From NCBI GenBank assembly GCA_031276035.1, contig JAISNV010000019.1:101100-165099 (forward strand): a stretch of 64,000 nt of DNA. Direction: 5' to 3'. The notes beneath the pieces are model-generated. The model searched no databases, was not told the DNA's origin, and worked only from the letters and a program-made list of their open reading frames with translations. The DNA is from Bacteroidales bacterium. GTDB lineage: Bacteria; Bacteroidota; Bacteroidia; Bacteroidales; BM520. The translations under genes were made by a program, and so were the position numbers. Shown in pieces: positions 18,453 through 28,182 of this stretch (within the stretch, counting starts at the first letter, position 1; every line of letters starts with the position of its first letter).

Positions 18453-19094
18453 ATGCAAAAAATACTATTTATTATTTTTATAATCTTTTGTTCGATGAGA
18501 ATGTCGGCTCAAAATGAATTAACTCCGGGATATCATACGGAAGGTGGAGAAGTGTTAACATACACAAGAAAGGGAGATAGATTTATTGCCGCAGGAATAG
18601 GTGCGGGAACATCATACGGAAATCTCGGAATAAAGATAACGAGCAAGCTTACAAAGGGCTTTGGACTCAGTGCGGCAATAGGCACACGAACTTTTCCTTT
18701 GTCGATACCTATAAACGTATCAATATCCGACGAACTGTTAGAACTTGGATTACCGTTCATAAACAAAACTCTCAAAGGAATGTCTATGAACATAGGTTTT
18801 GATGCATGGATTAATAATTTCTGTATCGGATTTCACTATGCTCAATATGGAAAATGGACATCTTTATATGACAATCAGAGAAAAACCCTACATGGTTTTT
18901 TATTTATCTATGAAGGTCATATTCCTTTAGGAAAATTACCACTTGCAATTACAGTTGGCGGCAATTTCGGGTTTGCATTCGGGAAAGATAAATTTCTGGA
19001 ATTGGTTGAACCTACTATAAATGGTGATGGCGATTTTTTTACCACTTTATTTGTGGGGCTAGATGTTGGTATATGTTATAAATTCAAGTATTAA
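18453..19094 (+). CDS. Secreted beta-barrel-like protein of unknown function
   Basis: The 213-residue protein has a signal peptide (about residues 1-19, ending MSAQ). The rest has amphipathic beta-strand character with many glycines, and the C-terminus ends in an aromatic-rich strand (GICYKFKY), suggesting an outer-membrane barrel. No named family is recognised. It is the first of three tightly spaced genes (17 and 4 nt apart) whose other members encode lipoproteins, so they may form one cell-envelope assembly. Confidence 0.6.
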   Translation: MQKILFIIFIIFCSMRMSAQNELTPGYHTEGGEVLTYTRKGDRFIAAGIGAGTSYGNLGIKITSKLTKGFGLSAAIGTRTFPLSIPINVSISDELLELGLPFINKTLKGMSMNIGFDAWINNFCIGFHYAQYGKWTSLYDNQRKTLHGFLFIYEGHIPLGKLPLAITVGGNFGFAFGKDKFLELVEPTINGDGDFFTTLFVGLDVGICYKFKY

Positions 19095-19111
19095 TTAAAA
19101 AAATAAAAATC

Positions 19112-19864
19112 ATGAATAACCTTATTAATAACTTCACAAAAGTAATTATCGGCATAGTATGCCTTCTAATATTAATTTCATGTGCTCCGAAGCCGCAATT
19201 AGCAGTAATAAAAGCACCTGTAATGGAAGATGTTTTAATATCTTCCGATGACCTAAAAGCTTATCTTGCAAGCCATCCAAAACTTTCAGTAGTATTACGC
19301 ATTCCACAAAACACAGAGAATATTACCTCCGCACAAAAAGAGAACAACACTACCTTTTACAATGAATTGGAAAAAGCATTGATAATGAACGGATTTGATG
19401 TAAAAGATCGCGCATCTGTAGAAAATATATTAAAAAACACTACCGATATATTTGATTATGAGCAAATAGGTAAAAAACTCAAAGTAGATTTATTTATTGA
19501 AATTACCGAATTATCATTTTATGAACCTTACTATCCAAGTGAATATAAAATAAAATCTACCGGCCAGAAATATACCATTACAAACAAAATACTCAACACA
19601 TCATATGCAAGATTAAGCTACAAAATTGTAATTGCTGAAACCGGCTCGGTGGGTGGTATGTTTACTGTGTATAAACAACGTTGCACTGAAGGTTGCGAAT
19701 TCGACGTAATTTACCGTGACGGAATGCTGCCAAAATATAGATTACCGGAGCAACGTAATAATGATATGTGGTATGACAAGATTAACTGGACATTCTATAA
19801 CACATATGCGGAAATCTCAGCTTACTTTTCAAATCAACTTATTAACACACTAAGAAACAAGTAA
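19112..19864 (+). CDS. Predicted lipoprotein, unknown function
   Basis: The 250-residue protein has a lipoprotein signal with lipobox cysteine C24 (LISCAPKP). The mature part contains a region of CsgG/DUF-like flavour: ELEKALIMNGFDVKDRASVENIL followed by an IGKKLKVDLFIEITEL strand. That resembles proteins that look up parameters of outer-membrane secretion lipoproteins, but the match is weak and I give no function. It lies in the middle of the three-gene unit, 17 nt after the barrel-like gene and 4 nt before the next lipoprotein gene. Confidence 0.6.
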   Translation: MNNLINNFTKVIIGIVCLLILISCAPKPQLAVIKAPVMEDVLISSDDLKAYLASHPKLSVVLRIPQNTENITSAQKENNTTFYNELEKALIMNGFDVKDRASVENILKNTTDIFDYEQIGKKLKVDLFIEITELSFYEPYYPSEYKIKSTGQKYTITNKILNTSYARLSYKIVIAETGSVGGMFTVYKQRCTEGCEFDVIYRDGMLPKYRLPEQRNNDMWYDKINWTFYNTYAEISAYFSNQLINTLRNK

Positions 19865-19868
19865 AATC

Positions 19869-20816
19869 ATGAAAAGATTAAATAAATATCTTTTAATCCT
19901 GCTCAGTAGCTTTTGTATATTATCTTTATCGAGTTGCGATCCTGAAGTAACAATTGATGATGAATTGCAAGGTACATGGCGACTACAGCAAATTAGCTAT
20001 ACTTATAGAAATGAAAACGGAGTTCTTATTAACGCTTTCGAAGAAGGGAGCATTATAGAAAAATTTGAACTTCTGGAATTAACAAAAAGCATCAAACCTT
20101 TTATTACATCTTATACATGCAACGCTGTTTATTTGAACGGCAGTTGGTACAACGTTGAAGATGGTGGGGACATCGACTACACCATTAATGGTAACATATT
20201 GACAATAAAAGCCTACGAAGGCGGAACGTTCTACCAACTCGTTAACGCCGCTTCGCTTTTAAGACCAATGGAACAATTGATTCTTACTTTCAAAAAAGGC
20301 GGATACGAAGATGAAGATGATCCGGATCCTGTAATAGAAAACCCTGAGGAAGATGGTTATATATTATCGACAATGGAATACGAACCATACAGGCATCCAT
20401 TATATGAAAATTATCCGGATAATCTATATAGTGAACAAAAAAATCATTTGATTACTTTGTATCAAGATGATGAGAGAACGATTTGCATAGGATACAAATA
20501 CGACAAACTTTGGTTATTGGTTTATGAAATCTATCAAGACCATTGGCATATTCTTCAAGATATTGTGGATTATGATTATTATTGGAATAATGAGTATATT
20601 TTCTTCTCTGTAGGACAGGTAATAACATTAAATACAATAACCGAAAAACGAGAATTTAATAGTGGAAACGGAAAAACTCCTACATCCTTCGCACTTGAAA
20701 ATATAAACGACGGATTTGTTATTGGGTTTAAAGTTAATAATGTCGAAAAATTTATACGTATTCGTGCCAAAGATAAAAATAATGGAATTTTTATTATGGA
20801 ATACTCATATTTTTAA
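19869..20816 (+). CDS. Predicted lipoprotein with lipocalin-like N-terminal region
   Basis: The 315-residue protein has a lipoprotein signal with C23 (LSSCDPEV). The region ELQGTWRLQQISYTY at about residues 31-45 recalls the lipocalin-like domains (DUF4923/lipocalin_4 type) of Bacteroidota lipoproteins. An acidic linker with DEDDPDPVIENPEEDG (about 145-165) separates a second beta-rich domain of about 150 residues. No ligand is known. It is the last gene of the unit; a 97-bp spacer leads to the TerB-like gene. Confidence 0.6.
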   Translation: MKRLNKYLLILLSSFCILSLSSCDPEVTIDDELQGTWRLQQISYTYRNENGVLINAFEEGSIIEKFELLELTKSIKPFITSYTCNAVYLNGSWYNVEDGGDIDYTINGNILTIKAYEGGTFYQLVNAASLLRPMEQLILTFKKGGYEDEDDPDPVIENPEEDGYILSTMEYEPYRHPLYENYPDNLYSEQKNHLITLYQDDERTICIGYKYDKLWLLVYEIYQDHWHILQDIVDYDYYWNNEYIFFSVGQVITLNTITEKREFNSGNGKTPTSFALENINDGFVIGFKVNNVEKFIRIRAKDKNNGIFIMEYSYF

Positions 20817-20913
20817 ATTAACTTGATTACTTTAAGAAAATATAATAAAAAACAAATTCAACAAAAATAATTAATGTTGAATATAATTAATATTAACCTT
20901 ATAAAATTAGTTT

Positions 20914-21249
20914 ATGGATTTAAATTTCACAAGTTTAGAAAAAAAAGCGATTGCTAAAGTTCTTATTGACATAGCTATTGCCGACAACAAAGCAGATTCA
21001 TACGAAAGCGCTTATTTTGTCCAAATACAGGAAGTTCTCAATATTTCAGTTGCTGAAATTGAAGAAACCGAATACATGAGCGTAGCAGGTTGCCTGAAGA
21101 TAATAAAAAACTTCACTCCTGATAAAAAAGCTGCAATGGTATTTATGATGAGGGAAATGATCAAAGTTGACGGCGATATCAGTGATGAGGAATTTAGTAT
21201 TTTTCAAACGGTTTGCGAGTTTGCAGAAATCGGACCCGATGTAGAATAA
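20914..21249 (+). CDS. TerB-like small protein
   Basis: The 111-residue all-helical acidic protein shows the pattern of the TerB fold: an N-terminal helix with KAIAKVLIDIAIADNKADSYE (read as separate helices), and a repeated acidic metal-site-like motif IADNKADSYE / IKVDGDISDEE. TerB-like proteins are associated with tellurite resistance and stress systems, but many are stand-alone housekeeping proteins of unknown role. No other ter genes are nearby. It ends at a bidirectional terminator facing the BamA-like gene. Confidence 0.55.
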   Translation: MDLNFTSLEKKAIAKVLIDIAIADNKADSYESAYFVQIQEVLNISVAEIEETEYMSVAGCLKIIKNFTPDKKAAMVFMMREMIKVDGDISDEEFSIFQTVCEFAEIGPDVE

Positions 21250-21274
21250 TAGCCTTACTAAACAAGTTATTTAA

Positions 21275-21315
21275 TTAAAAACGGGTGAGTATAATATATA
21301 TTCATCCGTTTTTAA
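21275..21315. terminator. Bidirectional terminator between convergent genes
   Basis: TTAAAAACGGGTGAGTATA (21275-21293) pairs with its near reverse complement (21297-21315). A- and T-runs at the ends serve both strands. It separates the TerB-like gene from the BamA-like gene. Confidence 0.8.
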
Positions 21316-21317
21316 TT

Positions 21318-22589
21318 TCAAAACAAAAAATCCACTCCAAAAAACACTCCAAATTCTCTATCTCGTTTATCTACAGGAAATCCTATTTCCCCAGACAACA
21401 CAGTTGTTTTGTTAAGAATTATCTTCCCTCCTATTCCATACGAAGAATGAATGGCATCATTATTAGTATTATAAATAATATCGGATCTTCCGTTCTCCAA
21501 AGCATTAAACATTTGTTCTTTATGATACGGACTAACCGCAAGTCCCATATCAAAGAAAAGATTTACGCACAAATCAACATCCCAAATCCAAAGCCTGAAA
21601 CTGAAAGGTGTATATCTGAACTCAAAATTCGAATAGAAAACGCTATTTCCGACAATCCTCACCAAATCGATTCCTCTGACAGTATAAGCCCCTCCGACAC
21701 CTTCCACATTTGATCGTGATTGGTTGAAAGAATGCATTCGCGGTAAAAGATAAAACGGACAATCTCCTGCAATAACGCCCTGATAAACCAACCGATATGC
21801 AAATTGCAATTTTCTTTTCCAAAGATTAATAAAATGAGAATGCTGAGCCGTAAAAATCAGATGTGATAAATTTCTTTTATCGAAAAAATCCGGCGAATAC
21901 ATTATTGATGCAAACGAATACATACCTTTCGACGGTACCTTCTTTACATCACGCGAATCGTAAATAAGTCCGAGCTTGAAATACATATTATTACCGCCAT
22001 TAATCTGGTTTTCATCAATAATGCCTTCGGAAACATAATCGGCAAAAAGAGATTCACCTTCTTTAGGTTTAATATCGAAGGAAAACATTTCAATCCCCGC
22101 CGCTATTTTTAAATCTTTATATACCGGTTTATACAATTCCAAAAATCCGGCAAAATGATTTCGTGAAAAAGTATAATATGACGATTCATTTCCAAGAACC
22201 GACATAAACCCGTTGAATCCTCTGAATTGATAATTTTTCTCAACAAAATACCCTGCATCGGCAACAAACTCAAAATATTTCAAAAATTTTCCCGAATAAA
22301 AAAATACTCTGCCGCTTCCTGCATTTGAAGTCACATATTCTCCTTGCACCAGAATCAGATTATACAAATTCGGGTAAATCTTCCCATCACCATAGTTATA
22401 CATCTGCATATTTAGTCCGAACGTCAGTCCTACACCGGAGGTATAAGAAAACATCGGAATCGGTAAAAACGACCATCCTGTTTTGATATTTTCATTAACA
22501 GAATCATTCTTTTGAACATTGTTCGGAAAAATGTTATTGCTTAATAAACATGAGAAAAGTAATATCAATAAGTAAATTTTATTCTTCAT
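21318..22589 (-). CDS. BamA/TamA-family outer-membrane surface antigen
   Basis: The 423-residue protein has a signal peptide (about residues 1-22) and then a single C-terminal-type D15/Bac_surface_Ag barrel without visible POTRA domains. The barrel strands are evident, including GVGGAYTVRGIDLVRIVGNS (about 314-333), where VRG marks the conserved lid-lock loop of the Omp85 family, and it ends in the strand GVFFGVDFLF with a terminal Phe. POTRA-less Omp85 proteins are common in Bacteroidota; the function is unknown. A TATTTTTG box lies just upstream. Confidence 0.8.
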   Translation of the reverse strand: MKNKIYLLILLFSCLLSNNIFPNNVQKNDSVNENIKTGWSFLPIPMFSYTSGVGLTFGLNMQMYNYGDGKIYPNLYNLILVQGEYVTSNAGSGRVFFYSGKFLKYFEFVADAGYFVEKNYQFRGFNGFMSVLGNESSYYTFSRNHFAGFLELYKPVYKDLKIAAGIEMFSFDIKPKEGESLFADYVSEGIIDENQINGGNNMYFKLGLIYDSRDVKKVPSKGMYSFASIMYSPDFFDKRNLSHLIFTAQHSHFINLWKRKLQFAYRLVYQGVIAGDCPFYLLPRMHSFNQSRSNVEGVGGAYTVRGIDLVRIVGNSVFYSNFEFRYTPFSFRLWIWDVDLCVNLFFDMGLAVSPYHKEQMFNALENGRSDIIYNTNNDAIHSSYGIGGKIILNKTTVLSGEIGFPVDKRDREFGVFFGVDFLF

Positions 22590-22611
22590 TAAGGGTAAGT
22601 TAATTCGCCGA

Positions 22612-22619
22612 CAAAAATA
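22612..22619 (-). promoter_or_regulatory. -7 promoter box for the BamA-like gene
   Basis: The minus-strand sequence TATTTTTG matches TAnnTTTG, 22 nt upstream of the ATG at 22589. Confidence 0.55.
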
Positions 22620-22756
22620 GCTTTTTTAGTTGAAATCTGAGTGTTGTAAGTTGAAAGTTATTTTTTATTACTAAAATTTAACATACAACTTAAAGAAATA
22701 AAGATTAATTTTTATTATTTGACGATTCTGTTTTTAAAACTTTCAACTAATTTCTC

Positions 22757-22764
22757 TACCTTCG
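22757..22764 (+). promoter_or_regulatory. Variant -7 box immediately before xseA
   Basis: TACCTTCG differs from TAnnTTTG at one position and ends 5 nt before the xseA ATG. If used, the transcript would begin at or next to the start codon (leaderless). Confidence 0.35.
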
Positions 22765-22768
22765 CAAC

Positions 22769-24100
22769 ATGAATTCCATAGGAAAAATATTATCTCTATA
22801 CGAACTTACAAGTTTTATTCAGGCTGAAATAAATAATGCCTTTTATGTTCCGATTTGGGTTAAGGCGGAACTCGTTAAATTAAATTATTACCAGCAATCT
22901 GGACATTGTTTTCCCGATCTTGTTGAAAAAGACGAAGGAAAAATTAAGGCACAAATCAGAGCTACAATATGGAATCACGCTTATGTAATGATTGCTTCTA
23001 AGTTTAAGAAAATTACAGGCTCAACAATCACTCCCGGAATGCAGCTACTTTTTCAAGTACAAGTTTCCTTTTCTCCATTATACGGAATGTCTTTAAATAT
23101 TCTTGATATTGATCCGACTTTCACTTTGGGCGCTTTGGCTTATGAGAAACAACTGAGTATTGACAAGCTCACAAAGGCAAGTGTAATCAATCTAAACAAA
23201 GAAAAGCCGATACCGCTTTTGTTGCAAAATTTGGCAATCATTTCTGTAGAAAGCAGCAAAGGTTATAATGATTTTATTCAAACTATTAATGAATATAAAG
23301 ATTTCTACACAATAAAACACAAGATATTTCCTGCGGTTTTACAAGGAGATGCGGCAATTACTTCTCAAATTTCAGCTTTAAATGAAATTAAGAAATCTTA
23401 TAAAAGATTTGATGCCGTGCTGATTCTCAGAGGTGGTGGCGCTGATGTGGGAATGAACTGTTATGATAATTTTGAACTCGCATATAATGTAGCTACTTTT
23501 CCAATTCCTGTTATCACGGGAATCGGGCATTCTACCGACAATACAATTGTTGATATGGTTGCCGCCGCCAATATGAAAACCCCGACGGAAGCGGCAAATT
23601 TTATTATTTCTAAATTTGTAACTTTCGAACAAAATTTAAACAAAGTTAAAAATAGAATCATTGAAAGATGTAAGGATTTAATAGCAGAAGAAATGTATTA
23701 TCTCGACAAACTATCAACCAATATTGTAAATCAAAGCGAAGATTTGTTAGAAGACTGCTTTGGCGAATTAAATATTATGTATAAAAATATTGCTAATAAT
23801 ATTACGACAATATTGATAAAAGAGGATAATAGTATCTTAACCAATATTAATTCAATAAAACTCAACTCAAAAATATTGATTAATAGTCAAAACCACAATC
23901 TTAAACTTTTTGAATCAAAACAAAATTTATTAAATCCCGAAAACGTTTTAAAAAGAGGTTTCAGTATTACTTATTACGATGGAAAAACGGTTAAAAATGC
24001 AAATGAAGTTCCTGAAAATGCGGAGATTGAAACAATTCTATTTAATGGAAAAATAAATAGTGTAACTAAACATATTAGTAAGAATGAGCAAAACAACTAA
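22769..24100 (+). CDS. xseA: Exodeoxyribonuclease VII large subunit
   Basis: ExoVII degrades single-stranded DNA to acid-soluble oligonucleotides. The 443-residue protein has the N-terminal OB-fold (about residues 5-110, IWVKAELVKL). The catalytic domain includes ILRGGGADVGMNCYDN (about 213-228), IPVITGIGHSTDNTIVDMVA (about 246-265) and KTPTEAANFI, and a long coiled coil follows (about 290-390). The C-terminal RGFSITYYDGKTV motif matches the family. It overlaps xseB by 17 nt, indicating coupled translation. Confidence 0.96.
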   Translation: MNSIGKILSLYELTSFIQAEINNAFYVPIWVKAELVKLNYYQQSGHCFPDLVEKDEGKIKAQIRATIWNHAYVMIASKFKKITGSTITPGMQLLFQVQVSFSPLYGMSLNILDIDPTFTLGALAYEKQLSIDKLTKASVINLNKEKPIPLLLQNLAIISVESSKGYNDFIQTINEYKDFYTIKHKIFPAVLQGDAAITSQISALNEIKKSYKRFDAVLILRGGGADVGMNCYDNFELAYNVATFPIPVITGIGHSTDNTIVDMVAAANMKTPTEAANFIISKFVTFEQNLNKVKNRIIERCKDLIAEEMYYLDKLSTNIVNQSEDLLEDCFGELNIMYKNIANNITTILIKEDNSILTNINSIKLNSKILINSQNHNLKLFESKQNLLNPENVLKRGFSITYYDGKTVKNANEVPENAEIETILFNGKINSVTKHISKNEQNN

Positions 24101-24287
24101 AAAAATATCTTATAAAGAAGCATACGACGAATTGCTATCAATAAATGAAGATTTGGAAAATAATGAGATAGGTATAGACGATTTGACTAAAAAATTGAAA
24201 CGTGCCGGAGAATTAATAAAAATTTGTCGAAATCAAATTAAACTTACTGAGGAAGAAACCAAAAATATATTGGAACAATTTGACTAA
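24084..24287 (+). CDS. xseB: Exodeoxyribonuclease VII small subunit
   Basis: The 67-residue helical protein matches XseB in size and pattern: SYKEAYDELLSINEDLENNE near residue 8 and IDDLTKKLKRAGELIKICR near 31. It binds the coiled coil of XseA. Its start lies inside the 3' end of xseA in another frame. LolD-like ATPase follows after 49 nt. Confidence 0.93.
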   Translation: MSKTTKKISYKEAYDELLSINEDLENNEIGIDDLTKKLKRAGELIKICRNQIKLTEEETKNILEQFD

Positions 24288-24336
24288 TAGTAATTAAAAA
24301 TATTTCTTACCAAATTAGGTTAATAAAAATTTAATT

Positions 24337-25008
24337 ATGGAAAAAATAATCACACTAAATAATGTTTACAAAAGTTACGGTGAACTTAAAGTTCTTAGAG
24401 GAATTGATTTGGATATTCATAAATCCGAAATCATTTCTTTAACCGGTCCTTCGGGCGCAGGAAAATCAACCTTAATGCATATCATCGGTACTCTTGATAA
24501 ACCTGATTCCGGAAATGTAAAATTTCATAATATTGATGTTCTTAAACTTAGCGATAAAAAATTATCTGAGTTTAGAAATAAAAATATCGGATTTATTTTT
24601 CAATTCCATCATTTGCTGCAGGAATTTACTGCTCTGGAAAACATTTGCATTCCGGCATATATCGCTGGAAAGCAAAAGAAAGAAACGGAACTGAAAGCTT
24701 TAGAACTTCTTGAAATACTTTCACTTAAAGATCGTGCAGAACACAAGCCTTCAGAATTGTCGGGTGGTGAGCAACAAAGAGTTGCCGTTGCTCGTTCATT
24801 AATTAATAATCCGGAAATTATCCTTGCCGACGAACCATCGGGAAACCTTGATTCGGAAAATGCTTTCGAGTTACACAAATTGTTCTTTGAACTTAGAAAA
24901 TCACTCGGAATAACTTGCGTTATAGTTACTCATAACGACGAGTTTGCAAAAATGGCTGATAGACAACTTAAGATGATTGACGGATGTTTTGTTGAAGTTA
25001 ATAACTAA
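24337..25008 (+). CDS. LolD-type ABC transporter ATP-binding protein
   Basis: The 223-residue ATPase carries Walker A GPSGAGKSTLMH (about residues 36-47), a Q-loop FQFHHLLQEF (about 88-97), the signature LSGGEQQRVAVARSL (about 141-155), Walker B ILADEPSGNLD (about 161-171) and the H-loop IVTHNDEF. The sequence groups with LolD/MacB-type ATPases that drive lipoprotein release or mechanotransmission permeases. No permease partner is adjacent, so pairing with a distant LolCE or the orphan permease at 43-45 kb is only a possibility. Confidence 0.88.
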   Translation: MEKIITLNNVYKSYGELKVLRGIDLDIHKSEIISLTGPSGAGKSTLMHIIGTLDKPDSGNVKFHNIDVLKLSDKKLSEFRNKNIGFIFQFHHLLQEFTALENICIPAYIAGKQKKETELKALELLEILSLKDRAEHKPSELSGGEQQRVAVARSLINNPEIILADEPSGNLDSENAFELHKLFFELRKSLGITCVIVTHNDEFAKMADRQLKMIDGCFVEVNN

Positions 25009-25013
25009 ATTAT

Positions 25014-27089
25014 TTGATTTTGATTAAGAAATTATTTTTTACAATAGCACTTATTTGCTTTTTTACCGCAAATGTATTCGGACAATCTTCATTAAATGAT
25101 GCAAGCAAAGCCGACGCACTTTACAAGGAAGGAAAATTCGCTCAAGCGTTATACATTTATAATAATATTGCGGCCGAAGGAAGCAGTTCTTATGATAAGC
25201 GTATTAATGAACTGAATAATAAACTTAAAGATGAAAGTATTGCAAGCGAACAGTTTCAGGCATGTATTATAGACGGTAACGCGGCTCTCAAAAACAAGGA
25301 ATATGAAACTGCTTACATCTGTTTTAAGGCTTCATTAATTATTAATCCGGATGCTAATTTCCCGAAAACAAAATTAAAAGACCTTGCGCAATACATTCAA
25401 GATCCGAATATTGAAAAAGAATTTCAGCGATTAAAAAAGATCGGGGATGATTATTTTAATGAAAGAGAATTTGAACTTGCCGATAAAATGTATAACGAGG
25501 CTTTGGTTTTAAAACCAGGTGATAAGTCTATTTTGGATAAAAAATTGGAAATTGAAAGTGTTATCTTAAAACAAGGCGAAACAAAAAGACAATACGACGA
25601 TTATATTTTTAAAGCTGATAGATTTTTCCAAAACGGTGACTTCGGAAATGCGGAGGAGCATTACAGAGAAGCTTTAAAATTATTTCCGAAGGAATTATAC
25701 CCGAAAGGAAAACTAAATGAAATTCAATCAATATCTGCTGATAATGCAAAGAGAGAAGAAAATTATGCAAAAGCTATTGAAAACGGCGACACTGCTTTTG
25801 AACAGGAAAGGTATTTAGAAGCTCAAGAATATTATACTAATGCTTTAGCTTTAAAACCGGCCGAACAATACCCAAATACAAGATTGTTGGCAATAAACGA
25901 GATATTAGCAAAAATTAATGCAAAAGATGATGAAATAGCATTGATACGTGAAAATATCAAATCAAATATTGCAGCAGAACAATACAATATTGCTTTATCA
26001 CATATCCAAAACGGATTAAGAATAATTCCAACCGATTCTGAGTTTATAAAACAACGAGCTTATGTTGATTCGGTTTTAACAAAACGCAGTATCGACAATT
26101 CCAACTATGATAATTATGTAAATCTTGCCGATGATTTTTTCAAAGACAAAAACTATGCAGAAGCAAAAAGATATTACAGTCGTGCAAATGATATAAAATA
26201 TAGCAGTACAATCGCAAATAAGATTTCCGCATCGGACTCACTAATGAATCTTGCCATCGCAGAACCTGTCGAAACCATAAAAGAAAACACAGAACAGATA
26301 AGCGAAAAATCAAAAATATCTGCAGAAAATAAGCAGAAATACAAAGATGCCGTAAATCGTGGCGACAATAAGTTAAAAAGAAAAGATTATGAAGGGGCAA
26401 AAGTCGAATATTTAGACGCGCTTAAATTTATTCCTGAAGATCCGTATCCGGTAAGTAAAATCACTGAAATAGATACAATTATCAATAGAACTTTACGTGC
26501 TCAGGCAGAAGCTTATGAAAAAGATGCAAGTGCATTTAAAGCATATCAAACTGAAGTTGCGGCAACAATAAATCGTCCGCCAGATTTTAACAAAATGGTT
26601 TCCGAAGCAAAGAATTTTTATTACAGAAAGAATTACGATAAAGCATTGAATGGTTTTAACAAAGCTTTAGAAGCTGATCCGCATGATAAAGAATGTGTTG
26701 CATATAAAGACAGTATTAATTGGCTTTTCAACAACAATATTGCACGGACATTAACAACATCGTTTTCAGATGCTCTTGAAAACGGTCAGAAAAAGAGATA
26801 CAATTTCAATAAATTAAATCCTACCGAAGCAAAAAATTGTTATTTAGCAATTATCATTTCTACAGTCGAACAAAACTCGCCGAAAGTTTACCTTAACTAT
26901 TTCCAAGGCGGAACCAAGAAAGGTGGTTTCGTAATCAAAGATATACAAGAAAATAAAAGTAACAGAGAGATTTACATAAGACTAAGCGATATTGTTGCCT
27001 GGCAGAGAGAGGATATTGACGCTATAGAGTTAATGTCTGAAGGAGGAAGCGCAGTTTTAAATAAAATGTATATTATTGCTTTGCCGTAG
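25014..27089 (+). CDS. Secreted TPR-repeat protein
   Basis: The 691-residue protein has a signal peptide (KKLFFTIALICFFTANVFGQ) followed by many tetratricopeptide-type repeats. Recurrent patterns such as YFNERE-FELADKMYNEAL, FFQNGDFGNAEEHYREALKL and AFEQERYLEAQEYYTNAL are visible across about residues 30-560. A C-terminal beta-rich domain covers about 600-691. TPR arrays act as protein-protein scaffolds, here probably in the periplasm. No ATG is available, and the start appears to be TTG at 25014 or 25020, directly before the signal peptide. It is 5 nt after the ABC ATPase gene. Confidence 0.78.
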   Translation: MILIKKLFFTIALICFFTANVFGQSSLNDASKADALYKEGKFAQALYIYNNIAAEGSSSYDKRINELNNKLKDESIASEQFQACIIDGNAALKNKEYETAYICFKASLIINPDANFPKTKLKDLAQYIQDPNIEKEFQRLKKIGDDYFNEREFELADKMYNEALVLKPGDKSILDKKLEIESVILKQGETKRQYDDYIFKADRFFQNGDFGNAEEHYREALKLFPKELYPKGKLNEIQSISADNAKREENYAKAIENGDTAFEQERYLEAQEYYTNALALKPAEQYPNTRLLAINEILAKINAKDDEIALIRENIKSNIAAEQYNIALSHIQNGLRIIPTDSEFIKQRAYVDSVLTKRSIDNSNYDNYVNLADDFFKDKNYAEAKRYYSRANDIKYSSTIANKISASDSLMNLAIAEPVETIKENTEQISEKSKISAENKQKYKDAVNRGDNKLKRKDYEGAKVEYLDALKFIPEDPYPVSKITEIDTIINRTLRAQAEAYEKDASAFKAYQTEVAATINRPPDFNKMVSEAKNFYYRKNYDKALNGFNKALEADPHDKECVAYKDSINWLFNNNIARTLTTSFSDALENGQKKRYNFNKLNPTEAKNCYLAIIISTVEQNSPKVYLNYFQGGTKKGGFVIKDIQENKSNREIYIRLSDIVAWQREDIDAIELMSEGGSAVLNKMYIIALP

Positions 27090-27203
27090 GCAATAGAAAA
27101 TGAAAGTTTATATATAAGATTCGGTTTATTAAGATTCGTTAATGCTTTTGTTTGAAAAAATAGAAGTATGATTAATATTAAAACTATTAAATAACAACGG
27201 GGG

Positions 27204-28175
27204 TTAATCTTCCATTGAGAAGAGAGTTTCAACAAATTCATTTCTATCAAAAATCTGAATATCGCTAATCTTTTCCCCTACTCCAATATATTTTACCGGT
27301 ATATTAAATTGATGAGAAATTCCAAGTACCACTCCGCCTTTTGCCGTACCATCCAATTTTGTTACCGCCAGAGCATTAACGTCTGTAGCTTGGGTAAATT
27401 GTTTGGTTTGTTCAATAGCATTTTGGCCGGTTGAAGCATCAATAACGAGAAGAATTTCTTGCGGAGCATCGGGAATTATTTTTTGCATAACCTTCTTGAT
27501 TTTTGTAAGTTCGTTCATCAAATTAATTTTATTATGCAATCTCCCAGCCGTATCAATAATAACAATATCAATATTATTTGCCTTTGCGGAAGCAACCGTA
27601 TCATAAGCAACAGAAGCCGGATCCGCTCCCATTCCCTGAGTAACTATAGGTACACCGGCACGATTAGCCCAAATTTTAAGTTGATCCACTGCTGCAGCAC
27701 GAAAAGTATCGGCAGCACCGAGCATAACGGAATAACCGGCTTTCTTAAACATATTTGCAAGCTTGCCAATTGTTGTTGTTTTACCAACGCCATTTACCCC
27801 TACAACCATTATTACGTAAGTGTTGCCGCTTCCGGGTTTATGAATCCCGTCATTAAGAACTAAATTATTTTCGGCTAATAATGAAACTATTTCTTCTTTC
27901 AGAATATCATTTAGTTCCGATGTATTAATAAATTTATCTTTGGCAACTCTTTTTTCAATTCTGTCAATTATCGTCAACGTTGTATCAACTCCAACATCAG
28001 AAGAAATCAAAGCTTCTTCAAGATTATCCAAAACTTCTTCATCAACTTTAGATTTGCCGACTATGGCTCGTCCGAGTTTTGAGAAAACATTTTCTTTGGT
28101 TTTTTTCAAACCTTCATTAAGCTCCTGCTTTTCTTGCTCTTTATCTTTCTTAGAAAAAAACGAAAAAATCCCCAT
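27204..28175 (-). CDS. ftsY: Signal recognition particle receptor FtsY
   Basis: FtsY is the SRP receptor GTPase that delivers ribosome-nascent chains to the Sec translocon. The 323-residue protein has the N helical domain (about residues 20-95) and the G domain with GVNGVGKTTTIGKLA (about 127-141), DTFRAAAVDQLKIWA (about 157-171), IIDTAGRLHNKINLM (about 206-220), TKLDGTAKGG (about 272-281) and a closing GVGEKISDIQIF. The acidic A domain is short, as in other Bacteroidota. It is the last gene of the miaA-flavodiiron-lipoprotein-ftsY unit. Confidence 0.96.
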   Translation of the reverse strand: MGIFSFFSKKDKEQEKQELNEGLKKTKENVFSKLGRAIVGKSKVDEEVLDNLEEALISSDVGVDTTLTIIDRIEKRVAKDKFINTSELNDILKEEIVSLLAENNLVLNDGIHKPGSGNTYVIMVVGVNGVGKTTTIGKLANMFKKAGYSVMLGAADTFRAAAVDQLKIWANRAGVPIVTQGMGADPASVAYDTVASAKANNIDIVIIDTAGRLHNKINLMNELTKIKKVMQKIIPDAPQEILLVIDASTGQNAIEQTKQFTQATDVNALAVTKLDGTAKGGVVLGISHQFNIPVKYIGVGEKISDIQIFDRNEFVETLFSMED

Positions 28176-28182
28176 ATCTAAA

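Noticed and set aside
21285..21713. Plus-strand ORF of 142 residues antisense to the BamA-like gene
   Set aside because: It begins inside the bidirectional terminator and overlaps a well-supported barrel gene; composition is that of a shadow frame.
27459..27863. Long plus-strand ORF of 134 residues antisense to ftsY
   Set aside because: It lies wholly within the coding region of ftsY, has no promoter, and shows the Ile/Asn/His-rich composition of an antisense frame.
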